Part shown: positions 50,850-60,152 of the stretch, one piece after another
How positions within the stretch are numbered: position 1 is the first letter of the stretch
How the letters are laid out: each line of letters starts with the position of its first letter
DNA from: Oceanospirillum sp048264105
GTDB taxonomy: Bacteria > Pseudomonadota > Gammaproteobacteria > Pseudomonadales > Halomonadaceae
Assembly: GCA_048264105.1 (NCBI GenBank)
Contig: JBLXDJ010000002.1
Span: forward strand, 558,001 to 622,000
Length of the DNA stretch: 64,000 bases
Direction of reading: 5' to 3'
Made by a program: the position numbers and the translations under genes
The notes under the pieces: model-generated
Databases searched by the model: none
Told to the model about the DNA's origin: nothing
What the model saw: only the letters and a program-made list of their open reading frames with translations

Positions 50850-52136
50850 TTATTTTGCAGGATAATCGCGCACATCGGAACCTTTGTACAGCTGGCGAGG
50901 ACGACCAATCTTGTTGTCGCCGCTTACCATCTCTTTCCAGTGAGAGATCCAGCCAACGGTACGGGACAGTGCAAAGATCACTGTGAACATGTTGGTTGGG
51001 ATGCCAATCGCTTTCAGGATGATACCGGAGTAGAAGTCTACGTTCGGGTACAGCTGGCGCTTAATGAAGTATTCGTCTTCCAGAGCGATCTCTTCCAGAC
51101 GCTTAGCAATATGCAGCTGAGGATCGTTTTCCAGACCCAGCTCTTTCAGAACTTCGTCACAGGTTTCTTTCATAACTTTCGCGCGAGGGTCGAAGTTACG
51201 GTAAACACGGTGACCGAAGCCCATCAGGCGGAACGGATCATCTTTGTCCTTCGCTTTGGCGATAAAGCGCTGAATGTTCTCTTCAGAATCTTCACCAATC
51301 TCGTCCAGCATCTCCAGAACAGCTTCGTTGGCGCCGCCGTGGGAAGGTCCCCACAGAGCTGCAATACCAGCAGCGATACAGGCAAACGGGTTAGCACCGG
51401 TAGAGCCGGTCAGACGAACGGTAGACGTGGATGCATTCTGTTCATGGTCTGCGTGCAGCATGAAGATGCGATCCATGGCTTTTGCCAGTACCGGGTTTGG
51501 AGTGTATTCCTCGCAAGGGGTGCTGAACATCATGTACAGGAAGTTTTCTGCATAGTTCAGGTCGTTACGTGGGTATGCAAAAGGCTGGCCTGTGGAGTAC
51601 TTGTAGCACATTGCGGAGATCGTTGGCATTTTCGCGATCAGGCGGAATGCAGATACTTCGCGGTCACGTGGATTGTTGATATCCAGAGAATCGTGGTAGA
51701 ACGCAGACAGTGCGCCTACAACACCGCACAGAATTGCCATCGGGTGTGCGTCACGACGGAAGCCTTTAAAGAACTGGGTCAGTTGCTCATGCACCATGGT
51801 GTGATAGGTGATGGTTGACTCAAATTTTTTCTTCTCTTCCGGGCTTGGCAGTTCGCCATTCAGCAGAAGGTAGCACAGTTCAATGTAGTCTGACTGCTTT
51901 GCCAGCTGGTCAATCGGGTAGCCCCGGTGCAGCAGCACGCCTTTGGCGCCATCAATGTAGGTGATAGCGGATTCACAGGATGCAGTAGAGACAAAGCCTG
52001 GGTCGTAAGTGAACATTCCCTTGGAGGTCAAGCCGCGTACGTCGATAACGTCAGGGCCAACCGTGCCGTTATAAATCGGCAGTTCAATTGGATCGTCAAG
52101 CCCTGGTACCGTCAGGATCGCTTTCTTGTCAGCCAT
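50850..52136 (-). CDS. gltA: Citrate synthase
   Basis: GltA condenses oxaloacetate and acetyl-CoA, the entry step of the TCA cycle. The 428-aa protein fits the type II hexameric, NADH-inhibited form of Gram-negative bacteria. Catalytic and binding residues are in FMLHADHEQNASTSTVRL, LWGPSHGGANEAVLEML and GFGHRVYRNFDPRAKVM (the second active-site His and the Asp). It starts with ADKKAILTVPGLDD and GPDVIDVRGL, the regulatory N-terminal domain. It is divergent from sdhCDAB, as in E. coli, and has a good sigma-70 promoter. Confidence 0.98.
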   Translation of the reverse strand: MADKKAILTVPGLDDPIELPIYNGTVGPDVIDVRGLTSKGMFTYDPGFVSTASCESAITYIDGAKGVLLHRGYPIDQLAKQSDYIELCYLLLNGELPSPEEKKKFESTITYHTMVHEQLTQFFKGFRRDAHPMAILCGVVGALSAFYHDSLDINNPRDREVSAFRLIAKMPTISAMCYKYSTGQPFAYPRNDLNYAENFLYMMFSTPCEEYTPNPVLAKAMDRIFMLHADHEQNASTSTVRLTGSTGANPFACIAAGIAALWGPSHGGANEAVLEMLDEIGEDSEENIQRFIAKAKDKDDPFRLMGFGHRVYRNFDPRAKVMKETCDEVLKELGLENDPQLHIAKRLEEIALEDEYFIKRQLYPNVDFYSGIILKAIGIPTNMFTVIFALSRTVGWISHWKEMVSGDNKIGRPRQLYKGSDVRDYPAK

Positions 52137-52196
52137 TATGGCCTCCTTTCTAATTGTTAATTCATACTTGCCATGCCCAAAATCGCGGACTGCACA

Positions 52197-52224
52197 AATA
52201 TAGAAGGATAACCAGGATTGTCAA
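52197..52224 (-). promoter_or_regulatory. Sigma-70 promoter of gltA
   Basis: On the minus strand TTGACA (52224-52219), a 16-bp spacer, and TATATT (52202-52197). The transcript would start near 52190 and leave a leader of about 55 nt before the ATG at 52136. Confidence 0.75.
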
Positions 52225-52331
52225 TTACCCAAAAAGGTAGCAGTAATGCAGCTACTGGTTGATAGAATCAGGAACAAATCGGATGTGCGGCGAGCTGAGG
52301 GATTTATGCTCCGGCTATGCCTTTGGTTTTA

Positions 52332-52360
52332 TTGTAATCAGAATAGCGAGTCACTATAAT
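52332..52360 (+). promoter_or_regulatory. Sigma-70 promoter of the sdh operon
   Basis: TTGTAA (52332-52337), a 17-bp spacer and TATAAT (52355-52360) with a perfect -10. Transcription would start near 52367, giving a leader of about 140 nt before the sdhC GTG. Confidence 0.7.
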
Positions 52361-52505
52361 TCCTGCCGCACGATTGGCGGTGGTGCTGCCTTATATAAAT
52401 AGGTAAGTGAAATGGTTAATTAACCGGCTCCTGCTTCTATATATAAGGACGCAACCACCAGAAACCATAAGCCCTATGAAAGGGCATAGAGAGTGTGTAA
52501 GAGCC

Positions 52506-52883
52506 GTGAATAGCAAAAGACCTGTAAACTTAGATCTAGCAACTATCAAGCTCCCTCTCCCTGCATATACTTCGATTCTGCACCGTATCACGGGCGTTAT
52601 TCTGTTTGTCGGACTGGCGTTCATGTTCTGGGCTTTTGATGCTTCTCTGGAATCAGAAGAAAGCTTCAATGCAGTTAAAGAAACTCTGCAGGAGGGTGCA
52701 TTCGCCAAGTTTGTACTCTGGGGACTTCTTTCCGCACTGGCCTACCACGTGGTAGCAGGTATCAAGCACCTTATTATGGATGCGGGTATCGGTGAAACAC
52801 TGGAAGGTGGTCAGCTGGGCGCCAAGCTGACGCTGGTGATTTCTGTAATTCTGATTGTACTGGCAGGGGTGTGGGTATGGTAA
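52506..52883 (+). CDS. sdhC: Succinate dehydrogenase cytochrome b556 subunit SdhC
   Basis: SdhC is a haem- and quinone-binding membrane anchor of complex II. The 125-aa protein, from a GTG at 52506, begins NSKRPVNLDLATIKLPLPAY, matching the conserved SdhC N-terminus. Three membrane helices follow, and the haem-ligand His is in AYHVVAGIKHLIMDAG. The upstream frame is open from 52407 but gives an unrelated N-terminus, so the GTG is preferred. It overlaps sdhD by 7 bp in the operon sdhCDAB. Confidence 0.92.
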   Translation: MNSKRPVNLDLATIKLPLPAYTSILHRITGVILFVGLAFMFWAFDASLESEESFNAVKETLQEGAFAKFVLWGLLSALAYHVVAGIKHLIMDAGIGETLEGGQLGAKLTLVISVILIVLAGVWVW

Positions 52884-53224
52884 CCAACGTAACGAATTTC
52901 GGTCGTAGCGGCCTGTCAGACTGGTTGTTACAGCGTTTTAGTGCGGTTGTTCTGGCTCTGTACAGCGTTTTTATCGTTGGTTATTTCCTGACGACTTCTG
53001 ATCTGGATTACGCTCAGTGGTCTGGTTTCTTTGAGCAGACCTGGGTTCGTATCTTCACGTTCCTGACGATTCTGTCTATTGCTGCCCACGCCTGGATCGG
53101 TCTGTGGACTATTTCCACTGACTACCTAAAGGCAACGGGGATCCGTTTTGTCTTCCAGGCAGTATGTAACCTAGCCCTCTTTACCTATGTGGTATGGGGT
53201 GTTCAAGTTCTTTGGGGAGCGTAA
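52877..53224 (+). CDS. sdhD: Succinate dehydrogenase membrane anchor subunit SdhD
   Basis: This 115-aa anchor subunit of complex II begins VTNVTNFGRSGLSDWLLQR, with three helices (VVLALYSVFIVGYFL, FTFLTILSIAAHAWIGLW, FVFQAVCNLALFTYVVWG). The haem-ligand region is AAHAWIGLWTISTDYLK. The ATG overlaps the sdhC stop, and sdhA begins 3 bp after its own stop, so the four subunits are tightly coupled. Confidence 0.94.
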   Translation: MVTNVTNFGRSGLSDWLLQRFSAVVLALYSVFIVGYFLTTSDLDYAQWSGFFEQTWVRIFTFLTILSIAAHAWIGLWTISTDYLKATGIRFVFQAVCNLALFTYVVWGVQVLWGA

Positions 53225-53227
53225 GGA

Positions 53228-55003
53228 ATGACTGCAAATCTACGTACACTGAATTTTGATGCCATCATCGTTGGTGGTGGTGGTTCCGGCATGCGCGCTG
53301 CTCTGCAGCTGTCGCAGTCCGGTAAGAAAACTGCTCTGATTACAAAAGTTTTCCCAACCCGTTCTCACACGGTATCGGCTCAGGGTGGTATTACCTGTGC
53401 AATCGCAAGTGCGGATCCGAATGATGACTGGCGCTGGCACATGTACGACACCGTAAAAGGGTCGGACTATATTGGTGACCAGGACGCGATCGAGTACATG
53501 TGTTCTGAAGGCCCGAAAGCGGTTTTCGAACTGGAACATATGGGTCTGCCTTTCTCCCGTTTTGACAATGGTCGTATCTACCAGCGTCCTTTCGGTGGTC
53601 AGTCCAAGAACTTCGGTGAGGGTGGTCAGGCTGCTCGTACCTGTGCTGCTGCTGACCGTACCGGTCACGCTCTGCTGCACACTCTGTATCAGGCTAACCT
53701 GAAAAATAACACTGTATTCCTGAACGAATGGTATGCAGTGGATCTGGTTCGCAACGATTCCGGTGATATCTGCGGTGTAATCGCACTGTGCATCGAAACG
53801 GGCGAAACTGTATTTGTTAAAGCGGCTGCAACGGTTCTGGCAACAGGCGGTGCAGGTCGTATCTACGCTTCTACCACTAACGCCCTGATCAACACAGGTG
53901 ACGGTGTTGGTATGGCACTGCGTGCCGGTATTCCTGTTCAGGATATCGAAATGTGGCAGTTCCACCCAACCGGTATTGCGGGTGCAGGTGTACTGGTAAC
54001 GGAAGGTTGCCGTGGTGAAGGTGGCTATCTGGTCAACAAAGATGGCGAGCGCTTCATGGAGCGTTATGCACCAAACGCAAAAGACCTTGCAGGTCGTGAC
54101 GTTGTTGCACGTTCTATGGTTATGGAGATCCTGGAAGGCCGCGGTTGTGGCGAGAAAGGTGATCACGTATTCCTGAAGCTGGATCACCTGGGTGAAGAAG
54201 TTCTGAACAAACGTCTGCCTGGTATCTGTGAGCTGTCTAAGACATTTGCTCACGCTGATCCGACTAAAGAGCCTGTGCCGGTTGTTCCAACCTGTCACTA
54301 CATGATGGGTGGTGTACCGACTAACGTTCACGGTCAGTGTCTGACTCAGGACGAAGAAGGTAATGATCACATCATCAACGGTCTCTACGCGGTAGGTGAA
54401 GTGGCTTGTGTATCTGTACACGGTGCTAACCGTCTGGGCGGTAACTCACTGCTGGATCTGGTTGTATTCGGCCGTGCTGCGGGTATTCATATCGAGAAAG
54501 CACTGAGCGAAGGTCTGACTGACGCTGATGTGAATGAAGCGGATATCGAGCGTGCTATGGCGCGTCTGAACCGCTGGAATGGTTCTACTGATGGTGAAAG
54601 TGTTGCTGATCTGCGCGCTGAACTGCAGCAGACCATGCAGAACTACTTCGGTGTATTCCGTACTGAAGAGTACATGCTGAAAGGTATTAAAGAACTGGAA
54701 GCTCTGCGCGAACGTATTGCTAATGCGAAGCTGGACGATAAGTCTCAGACGTTTAACACCGCGCGCATCGAAGCTCTGGAACTGGATAACCTGCTGGAAG
54801 TAGCGGAAGCAACTGCTATTACAGCTGAATACCGTAAAGAGAGCCGTGGTGCACACGCCCGTGACGATTATCAGGATCGTGATGATGAGAACTGGCTGAA
54901 GCACTCAATGTACTTCCCTGGTGAGAAGCGTGTTGGTAAGCGTGATGTAAACTTTGCGCCTAAGACAGTACCTGCGTTTGAACCAAAAGTACGTACTTAC
55001 TAA
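53228..55003 (+). CDS. sdhA: Succinate dehydrogenase flavoprotein subunit
   Basis: SdhA oxidises succinate to fumarate. The 591-aa protein has the FAD motif IIVGGGGSGMRAALQL, the covalent FAD His in PTRSHTVSAQGGI (about His 47), GEGGYLVNKDGERFMERYAP, the substrate-site signature CHYMMGGVPTNVHGQ, and SVHGANRLGGNSLLD. Flavinylation is assisted by SdhE (encoded at 10.9 kb). The C-terminus, FEPKVRTY, is typical. A purine-rich GGGAG precedes sdhB, 18 bp downstream. Confidence 0.98.
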   Translation: MTANLRTLNFDAIIVGGGGSGMRAALQLSQSGKKTALITKVFPTRSHTVSAQGGITCAIASADPNDDWRWHMYDTVKGSDYIGDQDAIEYMCSEGPKAVFELEHMGLPFSRFDNGRIYQRPFGGQSKNFGEGGQAARTCAAADRTGHALLHTLYQANLKNNTVFLNEWYAVDLVRNDSGDICGVIALCIETGETVFVKAAATVLATGGAGRIYASTTNALINTGDGVGMALRAGIPVQDIEMWQFHPTGIAGAGVLVTEGCRGEGGYLVNKDGERFMERYAPNAKDLAGRDVVARSMVMEILEGRGCGEKGDHVFLKLDHLGEEVLNKRLPGICELSKTFAHADPTKEPVPVVPTCHYMMGGVPTNVHGQCLTQDEEGNDHIINGLYAVGEVACVSVHGANRLGGNSLLDLVVFGRAAGIHIEKALSEGLTDADVNEADIERAMARLNRWNGSTDGESVADLRAELQQTMQNYFGVFRTEEYMLKGIKELEALRERIANAKLDDKSQTFNTARIEALELDNLLEVAEATAITAEYRKESRGAHARDDYQDRDDENWLKHSMYFPGEKRVGKRDVNFAPKTVPAFEPKVRTY

Positions 55004-55021
55004 TTTACGGGAGTTAGCCTA

Positions 55022-55726
55022 ATGCTGGTTGTTAGTGTATACCGCTATAATCCGGAAAAAGATTCTGCTCCGTACATGCAGGAATTTAACATCGACACTA
55101 AAGGCGCTGACGTCATGGTGTTGGATGTTCTGAGCATGATCAAAGAGCAGGACAATACTTTTGCTTACCGTCGCTCTTGCCGTGAAGGTGTTTGCGGTTC
55201 TGACGGTATGAACATGAACGGTAAAAATGGTCTGGCTTGTATCACACCTCTGTCTGAAGTTGTGACAGGTGGCAAGCTGGTTATCCGTCCTCTGCCTGGT
55301 CTGCCGGTTATCCGTGACCTGGTTGTTGATATGTCTCTGTTCTACAAGCAATACGAGCGTATCAAGCCGTACCTGCTGAATGATACTCCGGCTCCGGCCA
55401 TTGAGCGTCTGCAGGCACCTGAGGAACGTGATAAGCTTGACGGACTGTACGAGTGTATTCTTTGTGCATGTTGTTCAACGTCTTGCCCGTCGTTCTGGTG
55501 GAACCCTGATAAGTTTGTAGGCCCATCCGGTCTGCTGCAGGCGTACCGTTTCCTGATCGACAGCCGTGACACTCAGACTCGTGAGCGACTGGCAGAACTG
55601 GACGATCCGTTCAGTGTGTTCCGTTGCCGCGGTATTATGAACTGCGTAAGTGTATGTCCTAAAGGCTTGAACCCAACAAAAGCCATTGGTCATATCCGTG
55701 ACATGCTGTTGCGTAACGCAACCTAG
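55022..55726 (+). CDS. sdhB: Succinate dehydrogenase iron-sulfur subunit
   Basis: SdhB passes electrons from FAD to quinone through three Fe-S clusters. The 234-aa protein shows the [2Fe-2S] ligands CREGVCGSDGMNMN with a fourth Cys in NGLAC, then the ferredoxin-like motifs CILCACCSTSCPSFWW and CRGIMNCVSVCPKGLNP. The short N-terminus (LVVSVYRYNPEKD) is normal. It ends the sdh part; a 234-bp spacer with hairpins separates it from sucA. Confidence 0.98.
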   Translation: MLVVSVYRYNPEKDSAPYMQEFNIDTKGADVMVLDVLSMIKEQDNTFAYRRSCREGVCGSDGMNMNGKNGLACITPLSEVVTGGKLVIRPLPGLPVIRDLVVDMSLFYKQYERIKPYLLNDTPAPAIERLQAPEERDKLDGLYECILCACCSTSCPSFWWNPDKFVGPSGLLQAYRFLIDSRDTQTRERLAELDDPFSVFRCRGIMNCVSVCPKGLNPTKAIGHIRDMLLRNAT

Positions 55727-55763
55727 TCAAACCGCAGCTCATCTATACAATAATAAAGCTATT

Positions 55764-55785
55764 GTGTCTGCCAAAAGGCAGACAC
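55764..55785 (+). other. First hairpin in the sdhB-sucA spacer
   Basis: GTGTCTGCC and GGCAGACAC pair perfectly (9 bp) around AAAA. No T run follows, which suits an mRNA 3'-end barrier or processing site rather than a terminator. Confidence 0.7.
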
Positions 55786-55793
55786 CTGTGGTC

Positions 55794-55828
55794 GCTAAAG
55801 CCGGCGCTCAAAAGGTGCCGGCTTTAGC
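55794..55828 (+). other. Second hairpin in the sdhB-sucA spacer
   Basis: GCTAAAGCCGGC and GCCGGCTTTAGC pair perfectly (12 bp) around an 11-nt loop. It has no T run. Confidence 0.75.
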
Positions 55829-55873
55829 AAATGTAAAACGACTTGGGGAACGGGGCTCGTCCCTAATCTGCAG

Positions 55874-55899
55874 AAGGTAAGGCACGCTACCTTTTTTTT
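55874..55899 (+). terminator. Weak terminator-like hairpin before sucA
   Basis: AAGGTA and TACCTT form a short 6-bp stem around an 8-nt loop, followed by eight T residues. The stem is short, so it may be a partial attenuator rather than a full stop between sdh and suc. Confidence 0.5.
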
Positions 55900-55960
55900 G
55901 ACCTGAAACAGACTCAGGGGTCATTGTGGATTTCAAGTTCCTCGTGCAGGGTGACTAAGA

Positions 55961-58804
55961 ATGCAAGAAGGCATAATGGAGTTGATGTGGAGCTCTTCCC
56001 ACGTCTACGGGGGCAATGTGTCCTACGTTGAAGGGCTTTATGAGCAATATTTGCTTGATCCGAATGCAATTCCTGAAGAGTGGAGGAACTACTTCGACAA
56101 GCTTCCAAGAACCGAAGGCACCGGTTCTCGTGATATCCCCCTTACGCCCATCCGCGAACACTTCGATCTGCTTGCCAAAAACAAGCACAAAGCTGCTCCC
56201 GCCAGTGCTGGTTCTGTAAGCACTGACCATGAAAAGAAACAAGTTCGTGTTCTGCAGCTGATCAATGCTTACCGCTTCCGCGGCCACCAGAAAGCCAATA
56301 TCGACCCGCTGAATCTTCTACAGCGTGAGCCGGTTGCGGATCTGGATCTGGCGTACCACCAATTATCGGCTGCTGACCTTGATACCGTTTTCCAGACAGG
56401 CTCTCTGTTTATCGGTAAAGATGAAGCACCGCTGCGTGAAATTATCGAAGCGCTGGAGAAGACCTACTGCTCCACCACCGGCGCTGAGTTCATGCATATT
56501 GTGAACACAGAAGAGAAGCGCTGGTTACAACAGCGTTTTGAAAGCGTGCGTTCAGCCCCTGCATTCGGGGTTGAAGCGAAAAAACATATCCTTGAGCGTC
56601 TGACCGCTGCAGAGGGTATGGAGAACTACCTTGCATCCCGCTACCCCGGCACCAAGCGTTTTGGTCTTGAAGGTGGCGAATCTTTCATCCCTATGGTTGA
56701 CGAGCTGATTCAGCGCTCGGGTTCCTTCGGTGTGAAAGAAGTCGTGATCGGTATGGCTCACCGTGGCCGTCTGAACCTGCTGGTTAACATTCTGGGTAAA
56801 AACCCGGCGGAGCTGTTTGAAGAGTTTGAAGGTAAAAAACTCAATCATGACGGTTCCGGTGATGTGAAATACCACCAGGGTTTCTCGTCCAACGTAATGA
56901 CTTCCGGTGGCGAAGTTCACCTGGCGCTTGCGTTCAACCCATCTCACCTTGAGATTGTCTCTCCGGTTGTTGAGGGTTCGGTACGTGCCCGTCAGGATCG
57001 TCGTAAAGACACCTCCGGCGATGCGGTAATGCCTATCGTTGTTCATGGTGACTCTGCCTTTGCTGGTCAGGGCGTGGTGATGGAGACATTCCAGATGTCC
57101 CAGACCCGTGCATACAAAACCGGCGGCACCATCCATATCGTGATCAACAACCAGGTTGGTTTCACCACCAGTAAGCCGGAAGATACCCGTTCGACCGAAT
57201 ACTGTACTGATATTGCAAAAATGGTTCAGGCACCGATCATCCATGTTAATGGTGATGATCCGGAAGCTGTGATCCATGCGGCACAGGTTGCGGCTGACTA
57301 CCGTCAGCAGTTCAAACGCGATGTTGTTATTGATCTGGTTTGTTACCGCCGCCGTGGTCACAACGAAGCCGATGAGCCATCGGGCACTCAGCCTCTGATG
57401 TACCAGAAGATCTCCAAGCAACCAACGACCCGTACTCTGTACGCGAAACGTCTGATTGCTGAAGGTGTTCTGACCGAGGCTGAAGATAAAGATAAGATGG
57501 AAGACTACCGCTCGGCGCTGGTTGATGGCCGTCACGTAGCGAACAGTCTGGTTAAAGAGCCGAACAAAGAGCTCTTCGTTGACTGGACACCGTATCTGGG
57601 TCACGAGTGGACTTCAGAAGCGGATACTTCCGTTGAACTGACGCATCTGCAGGCACTGGCTAACAAACTGGGTGAAATCCCGGACGGTGTTAAGATCCAG
57701 CGTCAGGTGAACAAGATTTACGAAGACCGTCGCAAGATGGCTGCAGGCGCTATGCCTGTAAACTGGGGTTTTGCAGAAGTACTGGCTTACGCCACTATTC
57801 TGGATCAGAACCACCCGGTTCGTATCACAGGTCAGGATGTTGGCCGTGGTACTTTCTCGCACCGCCATGCTGTGATTCACAGTCAGACTGATGGTGAGGT
57901 TTATGTACCTCTGCAGAATCTGTCTGAGTCACAACCAGCTATGACCATTCATGACTCATACCTGTCTGAAGAAGCGGTTCTGGCGTTCGAATATGGTTAT
58001 GCAACAACAAAACCTGATGCACTGGTTATCTGGGAAGCACAGTTTGGTGACTTCGCTAACGGCGCACAGGTTGTAATTGATCAGTTCATCACCAGTGGTG
58101 AACACAAGTGGGGTCGTCTGTGTGGTCTGACCATGCTGCTGCCACACGGTTATGAGGGCCAGGGCCCTGAGCACTCTTCAGCGCGTCTGGAGCGTTACCT
58201 GCAATCCTGTGCTGAGCACAATATTCAGGTTGTTGTTCCGACTACGCCAGCACAGGTTTACCACATGCTGCGTCGTCAGGTGATCCGTCCGCTGCGTAAG
58301 CCGCTGATCGTGATGTCACCGAAGAGTCTGCTGCGTCATAAAGATGCAACATCGACTCTTGAAGAGCTGGCTAACGGTAGCTTCCAGCCGATCATCAACG
58401 AAGTAGACAGCACCATTGATAAGAGCCAGGTAAAACGCCTGGTACTGACCAGCGGTAAGGTTTACTACGATCTGGCGAACTACCGTCGTGAGAATGAGCG
58501 CAGTGATACAGCGATTATCCGTATCGAACAGCTTTATCCGTTCCCGCAGGAAGCACTGGCAGATATCGTTGCTGAGTACCCTGCACTGGAAGAGGTTGTT
58601 TGGTGTCAGGATGAGCCGATGAACCAGGGCGCCTGGTACAGCAGTCAGCACCATATGCGTGGTGTGCTCAACAACTACCGTAAAGGCTTCGGTTTTGAAC
58701 TGAAGTTTGCGGGACGTCCGGCTTCTGCTGCTCCGGCTTGTGGTTACACCTCTGTGCATGCTGAACAGCAGACACAGCTGGTATCCGACGCTTTTAACGC
58801 TTAA
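55961..58804 (+). CDS. sucA: 2-oxoglutarate dehydrogenase E1 component
   Basis: This thiamine-diphosphate enzyme decarboxylates 2-oxoglutarate. The 947-aa protein begins MQEGIMELMWSSSHVYGG, close to the pseudomonad SucA N-terminus, supporting the ATG at 55961. A second in-frame ATG at 55976 with AAGAAGG upstream is possible. Sites include MAHRGRLNLLVNILGK, the ThDP motif HGDSAFAGQGVVMETFQMSQ, VINNQVGFTTS, and YRRRGHNEADEPS. The C-terminal domain has GYEGQGPEHSSARLERYLQ. It is followed by sucB after 85 bp. Confidence 0.98.
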   Translation: MQEGIMELMWSSSHVYGGNVSYVEGLYEQYLLDPNAIPEEWRNYFDKLPRTEGTGSRDIPLTPIREHFDLLAKNKHKAAPASAGSVSTDHEKKQVRVLQLINAYRFRGHQKANIDPLNLLQREPVADLDLAYHQLSAADLDTVFQTGSLFIGKDEAPLREIIEALEKTYCSTTGAEFMHIVNTEEKRWLQQRFESVRSAPAFGVEAKKHILERLTAAEGMENYLASRYPGTKRFGLEGGESFIPMVDELIQRSGSFGVKEVVIGMAHRGRLNLLVNILGKNPAELFEEFEGKKLNHDGSGDVKYHQGFSSNVMTSGGEVHLALAFNPSHLEIVSPVVEGSVRARQDRRKDTSGDAVMPIVVHGDSAFAGQGVVMETFQMSQTRAYKTGGTIHIVINNQVGFTTSKPEDTRSTEYCTDIAKMVQAPIIHVNGDDPEAVIHAAQVAADYRQQFKRDVVIDLVCYRRRGHNEADEPSGTQPLMYQKISKQPTTRTLYAKRLIAEGVLTEAEDKDKMEDYRSALVDGRHVANSLVKEPNKELFVDWTPYLGHEWTSEADTSVELTHLQALANKLGEIPDGVKIQRQVNKIYEDRRKMAAGAMPVNWGFAEVLAYATILDQNHPVRITGQDVGRGTFSHRHAVIHSQTDGEVYVPLQNLSESQPAMTIHDSYLSEEAVLAFEYGYATTKPDALVIWEAQFGDFANGAQVVIDQFITSGEHKWGRLCGLTMLLPHGYEGQGPEHSSARLERYLQSCAEHNIQVVVPTTPAQVYHMLRRQVIRPLRKPLIVMSPKSLLRHKDATSTLEELANGSFQPIINEVDSTIDKSQVKRLVLTSGKVYYDLANYRRENERSDTAIIRIEQLYPFPQEALADIVAEYPALEEVVWCQDEPMNQGAWYSSQHHMRGVLNNYRKGFGFELKFAGRPASAAPACGYTSVHAEQQTQLVSDAFNA

Positions 58805-58889
58805 TTGATCAATTACGTGCCCCGCAACAAGCGGGGCACCTCAGATTTTTTGTTTGTGCAAACAAAGAACAATCCAGAAAGGACCGAAC

Positions 58890-60110
58890 ATGGCTACTGA
58901 AATTAAAGCTCCCGTCTTCCCTGAATCTGTTGCAGACGGAACCATCGTAAACTGGGCAAAACAACCAGGTGAAGCAGTTTCCCGTGATGAACTACTGGTA
59001 GAAATTGAAACTGATAAAGTAGTTCTGGAAGTTGTTGCTCCTGCTGATGGTGCTCTGAAAGAGATCGTTAAGGATGTTGACTCTACCGTTCTGAGCGACG
59101 AGCTGATTGCTATTTTTGAAGAAGGTGCTGCGGGCACAACAGCTGCACCTGCCGCTGAAGCCGCTCCGGCAGCTTCTGCTCCTGCAGCTGCTGCAGAAGA
59201 AGAAACTGTACAGGTTGGCGACAAGATCCTGAGCCCGGCAGCCCGTAAGATGGCTGACGAAAATGGTCTGGACGTTGCTAAGCTGACCGGTACCGGTAAA
59301 GGCGGTCGCGTAACTAAAGAAGACGTACAGAAAGCAGTACAGTCCGGCGCTGCTAAAGCGGCACCTGCTGCAGCTCCTGCAGTTGAAGTGAATGTTGCTG
59401 CAGGCGAGCGTGTTGAGAAGCGTGTTCCAATGAGCCGTATGCGTCAGACCATCGCGAAGCGTCTGGTTGATGCTCAGCAAACTGCCGCTATGCTGACCAC
59501 TTACAATGAAGTGGACATGAAGCCGGTTATGGAGCTGCGTAAGAAATACAAAGATATGTTCGAGAAGAAGCACAACGGCACTCGTCTGGGCTTCATGTCT
59601 TTCTTTGTTAAAGCAGCGGCTGAAGCACTGAAACGCTTCCCGGATGTAAACGCTTCTATCGACGGTACTGATATCGTTTACCACGGTTACTACGACATCG
59701 GTGTTGCCGTATCTACTGACCGTGGTCTGGTTGTACCGATTCTGCGTGACACTGACACAATGAGCCTTGCTGATGTAGAATCCACCATCGGTGAGTTCGC
59801 TAAGCGTGGCCGTGAAGGTAAGCTGGGTATTGCTGACATGACGGGTGGTACTTTTACCATCACTAACGGCGGTGTATTTGGTTCCCTGATGTCTACTCCA
59901 ATCCTGAATGCTCCTCAGACTGCTATTCTGGGTATGCACAAGATTCAGGAGCGTCCTATGGCAGTGAACGGACAAGTTGAGATTCGTCCGATGATGTATC
60001 TTGCGCTGTCTTATGACCACCGTATGATCGATGGTAAAGATGCTGTACAGTTCCTTGTTACCATCAAGGAGCTTCTTGAAGATCCGGCTCGTATCCTGCT
60101 GGAAGTTTAA
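58890..60110 (+). CDS. sucB: Dihydrolipoyllysine-residue succinyltransferase (E2)
   Basis: The core of the 2-oxoglutarate dehydrogenase complex transfers the succinyl group to CoA. The 406-aa protein has one lipoyl domain (lipoyl Lys in VEIETDKVVLEV, residue 43), an Ala/Pro linker (about 86-110), the E3/E1-binding domain (LSPAARKMADENGLDVAKL), a second Ala/Pro linker, and the catalytic domain with the active-site motif SYDHRMIDGKDAV near the C-terminus. The ATG at 58890 follows AGAAAGGA. One lipoyl domain is standard for SucB. Confidence 0.98.
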   Translation: MATEIKAPVFPESVADGTIVNWAKQPGEAVSRDELLVEIETDKVVLEVVAPADGALKEIVKDVDSTVLSDELIAIFEEGAAGTTAAPAAEAAPAASAPAAAAEEETVQVGDKILSPAARKMADENGLDVAKLTGTGKGGRVTKEDVQKAVQSGAAKAAPAAAPAVEVNVAAGERVEKRVPMSRMRQTIAKRLVDAQQTAAMLTTYNEVDMKPVMELRKKYKDMFEKKHNGTRLGFMSFFVKAAAEALKRFPDVNASIDGTDIVYHGYYDIGVAVSTDRGLVVPILRDTDTMSLADVESTIGEFAKRGREGKLGIADMTGGTFTITNGGVFGSLMSTPILNAPQTAILGMHKIQERPMAVNGQVEIRPMMYLALSYDHRMIDGKDAVQFLVTIKELLEDPARILLEV

Positions 60111-60152
60111 GTACAGTTTGATCACTCATGACACGAGAGACAGGAAAAAATA

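Larger units (their letters stand above)
52137..52505. other. gltA-sdhC divergent regulatory region (369 bp)
   Basis: The region contains facing promoters for gltA (minus, 52197-52224) and sdhCDAB (plus, 52332-52360). An imperfect palindrome, GTAGCAGTAATGCAGCTAC at 52237-52255, just upstream of the gltA -35, is a possible regulator site. I see no obvious CRP or ArcA consensus. The sdh leader is about 140 nt long. Confidence 0.6.
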
